From positions 85,047,968 to 85,111,967 of the forward strand of contig OZ010581.1 of the NCBI GenBank assembly GCA_963932145.1: 64,000 bases of DNA, written 5' to 3'. Under the pieces are notes generated by a model, which saw only the letters and a list, made by a program, of their open reading frames with translations, did not search any database and had not been told where the DNA came from. Shown piece by piece: positions 57,961-64,000 of this stretch; position 1 is the stretch's first letter, and each line of letters starts with the position of its first letter. Position numbers and translations under genes: made by a program. This stretch comes from Acanthosepion lycidas. Taxonomy: Eukaryota > Mollusca > Cephalopoda > Sepiida > Sepiidae.

Positions 57961-59649
57961 TTTTTTATTTAAAATAAAAAAAGTATTAATTTTCAATTTT
58001 AATACCAAACATAAGGATCTTCAGGACATTATTTCCTGATTCTTAGTGCAGTCTTTTAGGCCTTTCAAAATTAACTGTATTATTAGATTCTTATCATTTT
58101 CAAGAATCTACATGAATAATCTTGCATTTCTGTCTTCATGCTCAAAATAAACATCATTTATATTTTCTGTAAGTGAGCCTAAGACTTCTACCATATATTT
58201 ATGGATGCTTCCTGCTGAGAAAAGGAAGTCCCTATGTACATTTTCATTAGCTTTCAAAAAGTTAATTACTGCTGTAATTTTTATAAGAATGTCTTCATTT
58301 ATTTTTTGTTTACATGTAATGGACATTTTTATCTTTTTGAAAAAAATAATCCCCTTTGAAAGTTATTGTTTATTTGTATTAACTTTATTTTAGTTTAAAG
58401 TTTGATTTGATGACTTTTAATATAAAGTACTTTTTTAAACCAAGATTAAGGTTAGCATAAAATTTTATGATTTTTTTAAAGTTAAGTTTACTCTTAACTT
58501 AATTTTTTTAATTTTTTGTTGAAAAGTTTAGTTTTACTTTTATCATAAAATTTCTTTGCTATGCATATATTTGCTAGTAAACAACTATTTTCATGGCAGT
58601 TACAATATTTCCCTCCAAATTTCATGATAGAAAGTCTTGCCTAAACAAACACAAATTTATTTTCTTTGTATTCAGGTGTAACAAGCCATTGGCTCTGATT
58701 CAACATTTAATTGCTTTAGAATGCAAAATGGTGATTTAAGACAATTAGAAATTAAGAAAAACCCAAGGGATATAATAATTAGGAGGAAAATAAGAAAAGA
58801 AACAGAAGTTAAGCCAAACATATAAAATGAAAATGATAAGAGAATCAGAGAGAGTTGGACCCCATCAAATTTGTTGAAAAATCATTAACTTTTGATAACG
58901 AAAAATATTTGCTAGGATTTCTGAGCTGAAATCTTATCTGAGAAAGTTAAATTCCTTAATACTACCATACTAAACCATAATGTATTTTCCTCATTAAAAG
59001 TTGAAGAAATGTTGTTTTTGCTGAGGTCATGAAACGGTGTCCAGAGAGGGATCACTTATATAAACCAGCATTTGGCTTCAGAAGTCACCCACCAGCAGAT
59101 CTTGAGACAAGGTGCTTAGAAAATCCATGCCACTCAAAGATAAGAGAACACCTGCTTTCTGTGGACAGAATGTACACACAGATGCAAAGAGAGAAGGTTG
59201 TGGCAGATTTGCTGTGAGGCAAGAATAACTACTACTACAATTGGCAGTAGCAACCAGGGGGAATTGAGAGGCAGCAAAAACAAAAAAATGCTATAATTTG
59301 CTGAAAGTGGAAAACCCAAGCCTCAAAATATTCAGAATTAATATTTTGCTAATCAGCTATGCAGACAATATGTGTGTATAAGATTCCCTGTACTGTTACA
59401 TTTTTTGTAGTGGTTTATCTTGAAGAGATCTTCCACTTAGCTTCAACATTGAGGGCCAGCTTTAGGATCATGTGAGAAATAAGTTACCACACTCCCCAGA
59501 AAAAGTTGATAACTCCTGCAAGGGGGACACAATGAACCACTAGGTAATGGCCATCAAAATATGGATTCACTTCAGAGAACTGGAACAGCCAACAAAGACA
59601 CATGTTTATATATGGCTTGCCAAGCATATCAGATGAAAACTAGTGTTGA
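57961..59649. other. Flank sequence, nothing recognised
   Basis: AT-rich. The stretch 59029-59300 is less AT-rich but carries no motif I can name. Confidence 0.45.
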
Positions 59650-60310
59650 TCACATGTTCAGTCCTTGTTATTCTCAGTATCATTCTGTAGAACCACATTT
59701 CTGTTGCTTCAAATTTCTTTGTCCAGTATTCACTGCCACATAAAAGAACTGATATTAACAGGTCAGTACTCTTTTCTTTATTTCTAACAAAATCTTCCTG
59801 TTTCTTGATACTTTGCTTAGCTTTTGGAAAGCAATATCCAAATCCAAATGTGCCTTCAGTGTATCATTTCCTTCCCAGATATTTAAATTTTTGTACTTGT
59901 TTGATTTTGGTATCTAAAATTTATAATTTCCATGTTAGGCTGTTTTACTAACAACCATGCATTCTTATCTTGCAATTGATGTTTAGTCCTTCCTTTCTTG
60001 TTTTCCTTCATTACCTTCTGTAAGAATTCATGTAGTTTCCTTTCTGTATCTGCTATCAACACTGTCATCTGTACGTCTTATGTTGTTAAGATTGTGGCTG
60101 CCTAAAATGAATTCTGGTAGGGCTTCTAATTCTTTCAGAATGACCTCACTATATAGATCTGGTGAGAAGACATTCTTGACTTACACCCCTTTCTATTTTT
60201 GTATATTGACTGAATTCATTTTATATCCAGATGCAGGCAATGTTGCTGTCAGTATAAGTTCTGCATTATTCTTATATCCTTTCCCAAATATGTCAAGGTT
60301 CCCTAGCAGA
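59650..60310 (-). mobile_element. Non-LTR retrotransposon (RTE/BovB-like LINE) fragment, copy 5
   Basis: Minus-strand readings give the segment around the RT catalytic box: MTVLIADTERKLHEFLQKVM (60068-59883) and a downstream KTECMV-like patch, with FFYRSGEYRLKK-like and FYRNDT-like patches to 59670, parallel to 5380-6050 in copy 1. Both ends are truncated and the frame is broken. Confidence 0.78.
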
Positions 60311-60344
60311 AATAGATGACTGTTTAAAAATTAATATATCTTAT

Positions 60345-60620
60345 TTTTAATTTGAAAAAAAAAAATTAATGGTTATATGTTAGAGGATAAAATAGGAAAA
60401 GTAATGCAATAAACTAAGTTTGTTTATTGCACCTCCTTTGAAACAAGAATCTAAAATTATTTTTAATAAAAATGATATTAAAATTGTATAAGAAAAAAAT
60501 TAAAATGTTGCAGTTATGTAAAAATTAATCTAGAAACTATTTTAATAAAAAAGATAATATTGAACTGTATGAAAAACTAATTAAGAAAATTAGAATGTTA
60601 CTAGCAAAAAAAAAAAAAAA
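60345..60620 (-). repeat. AT-rich dispersed repeat, copy 2 (inverted pair)
   Basis: Reverse-complement partner of 57660-57960. The block at 60405-60431 is itself a short hairpin (10-bp arms, 7-nt loop), and a roughly 70-bp unit appears twice between 60470 and 60610. Confidence 0.68.
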
Positions 60621-61240
60621 AGAAAAAAGCGTATGCAATATGAGCTGATTATCAAGTTTTGTGTTGAATTGAAATGAGATGATATTCACAATAGACAGAG
60701 CAATGACAAAAGTAATAATCTTCAATTTCACATTAAATTAAATATAGAGTTAGAATGAAAGAACTAAAGAAATCATACCTGCTACATCAGCATTTTGGGA
60801 GAATAGATACCAAAAGTGAACAGCAAGTAAGTCCACCATCAACTTTGTTAAATTCTTTCCATGACATTTCAAATGTTGGACAATTTACAGTTTCTTTTAG
60901 TGCCTACAAACAAGAAGTAACATATATTCAGTTTTAACAAAACCTAAACATGAATCTAGCAACTGTTAAATTAGTTTCATTTTTTGAATGTTGCCAAATT
61001 TAGTAAATAAATAAAAGAAAGAAAAAATAAAATTACTTAAGATTAAGACAATTTGCCAAATCAGGTTACAAACAAGAAAGTTTCACAAACTGATATACAA
61101 ATCAATAAGACTTGATAATAAACAGGTATTATCAATCAAAATCTTAATGTCTTGTCAAAAAATATTAATTAAAAATTTAAAAAGTGAGTTAGGATTTTTC
61201 ATCCATAGAATTGCTTTGATGTTATGATTATTTTATATTT
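60621..61240. other. Flank sequence, nothing recognised
   Basis: AT-rich, no gene. A short frame at 60755-60937 has no motif. Confidence 0.45.
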
Positions 61241-61466
61241 ATTTGTTTACAATATCCAGTTTCTTTGTCAACCAGGTAACAATGATTGTGGATATCTGCC
61301 AATTTAAAGAAAAATTTTGACTTGTTGCCATTTAATTAATTAGATTTTATTTTTTCATTGTGAGACACAAATTTCTGCACTTATGTTTGTTTTCATTACA
61401 AACATAAGTGCAGGCATTTGGCAGTTGTTACCTGATTGATAGAAAATTTGATATTGTAAACAAACA
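61241..61466. mobile_element. Foldback/MITE-like element with inner perfect hairpin
   Basis: Imperfect outer arms 61245-61283 (GTTTACAATATCCAG...CAGGTAACAAT) and 61424-61461 in reverse enclose shorter pairing (CTGCCAA/TTGGCAG) and a perfect inner hairpin, 61375-61390 with 61398-61413 (CTGCACTTATGTTTGT, 7-nt loop). About 220 bp, no coding sequence. It could be a non-autonomous DNA transposon; no target duplication was established. Confidence 0.68.
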
Positions 61467-61559
61467 GCTGTCTATATCCCTGAGATAATGTATTATGAGT
61501 ATTTACATTATTCAGACTGTTATTCTCATCTTCATTGCCATATTCATAATGTTTCAGCT

Positions 61560-61760
61560 ATTGTAGGGTCTGGCCTTCTTCAGGTGATTGGAATTTCGAA
61601 CCAAACCCTTTATTTCACCCACTGGGTAGATTGTTCTAGTTCCACATGCCATGCTTCTTCCAGATTCTTCCCTTTAACTCAACTCTCCAAGTTTTTTTGG
61701 GTCTAGTCACTGGATCTAAGCAATGCCTTTATCCACTGGGCCATGTGTCCTTGAGGACTT
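61560..61760 (-). repeat. Possible tRNA-derived SINE piece
   Basis: On the minus strand an A-box-like ATGGCCCAGTGGATAAAGGC (near 61735) begins after GTCCTCAAGGACAC, and a B-box-like GGTTCGAAATTCC lies near 61600. The spacing of about 130 bases is too long for one tRNA head, so this may be two pieces or an insertion. Confidence 0.4.
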
Positions 61761-61844
61761 CTGTGTATGAATTTCTGGGACTTCCCAGTTTGTAGGAGCT
61801 GTTGTCATGTACCTGGGGTAGTACCTGGATATACTAATATCTCA

Positions 61845-62490
61845 AACAGAACATGGGTTCAAGACATCTGTATACCGCAAACCTACATTCACCGGACAAT
61901 ACCCACCACCCATAGAGTGTAAAGAAAGGGATAATTCGCTGCTTACAACATCGAGCAAAAGTCATGAGTTGCGACCCAAAGACATATGATCAAGAAATGG
62001 TCAGTATAAGCAGCACCCTACAATGTAACAGCAGCTCCAACAAACTGGGATAGAAGGGTACAAGAGGATAACAATGCTCAGAAAACAGCTTCAGTCTGCC
62101 TACCCTATGTGAAGGGATTAACAGAAAAAATGCAAAAGATCTGTGGTCCATATAACTTTAGGATGATCATCAAAAGCTGTTCAACACTTCGCAGACACCT
62201 CCTCCATAGGAGAATATGATTAAGGATTGTGTGTGCACCATCTCATGCAGCTGTGGTAAGACATATAAAGAAGAAACAGGCTGCCCCCTGAAGGTAAGAC
62301 AGCAAAAATATCATAAAGTGGTAACAAGGGGGTAAATAGAAAAATCAGGCATAGCTGACCACATATGGAGAGAAAAGGAAGCTCAAGCCCCTCTGTGGGA
62401 TGAGGCTGAAATAATAGACAGGGAACATTACAAAAAATCTCCTGATCTAATCAAACATAGAAATGAATACAATAATAAGGAGTGCTAGAG
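61845..62490 (+). mobile_element. Penelope-like element fragment (RT end and GIY-YIG region)
   Basis: Translated in three frames: SVYRKPTFTGQY, then KGIIRCLQHRAKVISCDPKT and YDQEMVSISSTLQ (end of RT and thumb), LPYVKGLTEKMQKICG and STLRRHL (linker), then CTISCSCGKTYKEETGCPLK, VRQQKYHKVVTRG and SGIADHIWREKEAQAPLWDE with AEIIDREHYKK (GIY-YIG end with the H-x-W block). Frameshifts and one stop inside VTRG-stop-IEKSG. It differs from the copy at 36000-37165, so at least two Penelope-like lineages occur here. It ends at the palindrome 62494-62555. Confidence 0.87.
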
Positions 62491-62493
62491 AAA

Positions 62494-62555
62494 AGCAATG
62501 AATGACAACACAAATATTGTAATATATTACAATATTTGTGTTGTCATTCATTGCT
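62494..62555. repeat. Perfect 62-bp palindrome with no loop
   Basis: The 31 bases 62494-62524 (AGCAATGAATGACAACACAA...) are followed at once by their exact reverse complement. It sits at the junction between the plus-strand Penelope-like fragment and the minus-strand LINE. Confidence 0.95.
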
Positions 62556-62559
62556 CTGG

Positions 62560-64000
62560 TAAAATAAACACAAAAAAGTGCATGTGAAGAAGCTGTTGGA
62601 GTAGAAGAGGTTGTTACATTTAAATGTTTTGACAGTAAAAGGGTGGGACTGAGATGCCAACCTAGTAGCACGCTTAAATTCATGCAGTTGGGGCACCAGC
62701 GAAAATAGTTCATCAGAGCAGTTGCCATGAAAAAATTTGTAGAAAAGACATTTGTAGAGGGAAGCCACATCACGTCTGTGAGAAAGTGACTGGAGTCGAG
62801 ATGCCAGGTCAGGACCTATCATATTGCATATACGTCTTCGGATTTTGTTGAGGACCTGGAGATGAACAGCAGGGGCATCTGACCATATATGGCAACAATA
62901 TTCAATGCAAGGACAAATGGTAAATTTGAAGTGCGACACAGAGAACCAACTTTTCTTACAGTAGATGTAGCTATTGATTCAATGTAGTTGTCCCACCACA
63001 GGTCAGTGAAAAATGTGAGACCAAGTAGGCACAGAGAGACACTCATAAAGTTGAGCATCAGCCATGCTGATAGGAGGCAGGGAAGTTTCTCTGTGGTAGG
63101 TAAATGAGAGCAGTTTCGTTTGAGACATTAAAATTTACAAGCCATTTCCTGCCTTAGTCAACAACAGATTGGAGAATCCTTTTCAAGACCAACAGACAGG
63201 TTAACTTTCTTATTAAGACGGGAGTAAATGGTAGTGCCATTTATGTAGATGCCTACTTGAGAACTGATGACATCAGGAAGAGTGTTGATGAAGATCAGAA
63301 ACAGTGTCGGACCCAGGATAGAGCCTCGGGGAACACCAGTACTCCTATGTAATGAACTGGAGCAGAACCTATTTAGGACAACCTTCATTTTACCATTTGA
63401 CAGGAATGGTTGGATTGAATCAAATAATCATCCTGTAATACCATATCCCTGAAGCTTACATAGAAGGCCAGCATGCCAAACCCTATCAAATCATCAGCTG
63501 TGGAAGTTAGAACTTCAAATTGATTGAATAGAGGAGGGATTGTAGATTTGCTGTTGTTCAGCACTCTTGCAGAGCCACCAATAATCTTTAGAACCAAAAC
63601 TTGTGGGATGCAATACGTCGTTTCAATCTATCAGCAAATAGTAACTTTGCTTCATTGAGAACATGCTTGCACTCATTGCAAGCAGACAAAAAAACATCTG
63701 TTGCAATCAGACATGTCGCTCCAGTACAGACGGAAGAAGTGATTCCTATGGTCTATAGCAGCTGAGCAAGCAGTTGAGAACCAAGGAGATGAGCATGATT
63801 TAACTTTGCATATTCTTACTGGGATGAAAGCCCTGATGTCAGCTTTTACCCCGGAGAAGACCTCAGACACACAAACAAGATGATTAAAAACATATTCCAA
63901 GGGATGTTGCAAAGAAAATCACAGAACAAGTCCCAGTCAGCATGTTGATAACAGAACGATATTCTGTTAGTAGAAGGTTCTTGACTGGAGGGGAGGAGTG
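62560..64000 (-). mobile_element. CR1/Jockey-like LINE fragment, runs off the right edge
   Basis: On the minus strand: WFSTACSAAIDHRNHFFRLY (near 63770), the linker VLNNSKSTIPPLFNQFEVL (63597-63385), the RT box STGVPRGSILGPTLFLIFIN with the catalytic site reading GIYINGTTIYS (63388-63158; YADD in intact relatives has become Y-I-N-G), then LGLTFFTDLWWDNYIESIA (63058-62819) and the C-terminal blocks TICPCIEYCCHIW, LNKIRRRICNMIG, LSHRRDVASL, LFYKFFHGNCSDEL and RLASQSHPFTV (62939-62544). The fingers are deleted: the reading jumps from ADDLIGFGMLAFYVSFRDMV. Catalytically dead. It shares its C-terminal blocks with 16850-17060. Confidence 0.88.

Overview
This is animal nuclear DNA: AT-rich, intron-rich and full of decayed transposable elements, with long homopolymer and dinucleotide runs. 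The one host gene I can support is a stomatin-type Band 7/SPFH membrane protein on the + strand. It is split over at least seven coding exons (7283-7392, 14248-14320, 26556-26638, 27000-27203, 38742-38797, 39376-39454, 42528-42740). All internal junctions are GT-AG, and the phases join into about 271 residues ending at a TAA at 42738-42740. The exon encoding the start of the protein is not visible and probably lies upstream of base 1. The mix of repeats (RTE/BovB-like LINEs, Ty3-type LTR elements, Penelope-like elements, pogo, Tc1 and mariner transposons, tRNA-derived SINEs, many TA/TG microsatellites) suggests a mollusc, perhaps a cephalopod. That is inference from pattern memory, not shown by the sequence.

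Layout. 1-7249: upstream flank or an early intron, with a THAP/P-element transposase relic (630-1850), two (TA)n arrays and a minus-strand LINE (5030-6440). 7283-14320: first two visible exons, with a 4,153-bp Ty3-type retrotransposon between them (9117-13269; 210-bp LTRs; target duplication GTGCC). 14321-26555: a 12-kb intron with a pogo/Tigger relic, a LINE tail, a mariner relic, an LTR-like repeat, a large perfect hairpin, a second minus-strand LINE and a plus-strand RT fragment. 26556-27203: two exons close together. 27204-38741: an 11.5-kb intron with an internally deleted Tc1 element, a 1.2-kb minisatellite of 33-bp units, a LINE whose C-terminus carries zinc-finger-like repeats, a Penelope-like element and a tRNA-like SINE head. 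38742-42740: last three exons, with a double hairpin in the final intron. 42741-64000: 3' UTR and downstream flank, mostly without recognisable genes up to 57.6 kb, then LINE, Penelope-like and LINE fragments to the right edge.

The most unusual signal is not a gene. At least sixteen perfect or near-perfect inverted repeats with very short loops are scattered through the window. Examples are 43-bp arms with a 5-nt loop at 21531-21621, 38-bp arms at 41513-41602, a 138-bp hairpin at 44018-44155 and a 62-bp zero-loop palindrome at 62494-62555. Several lie in stomatin introns, so the pre-mRNA would fold into long perfect double-stranded RNA.
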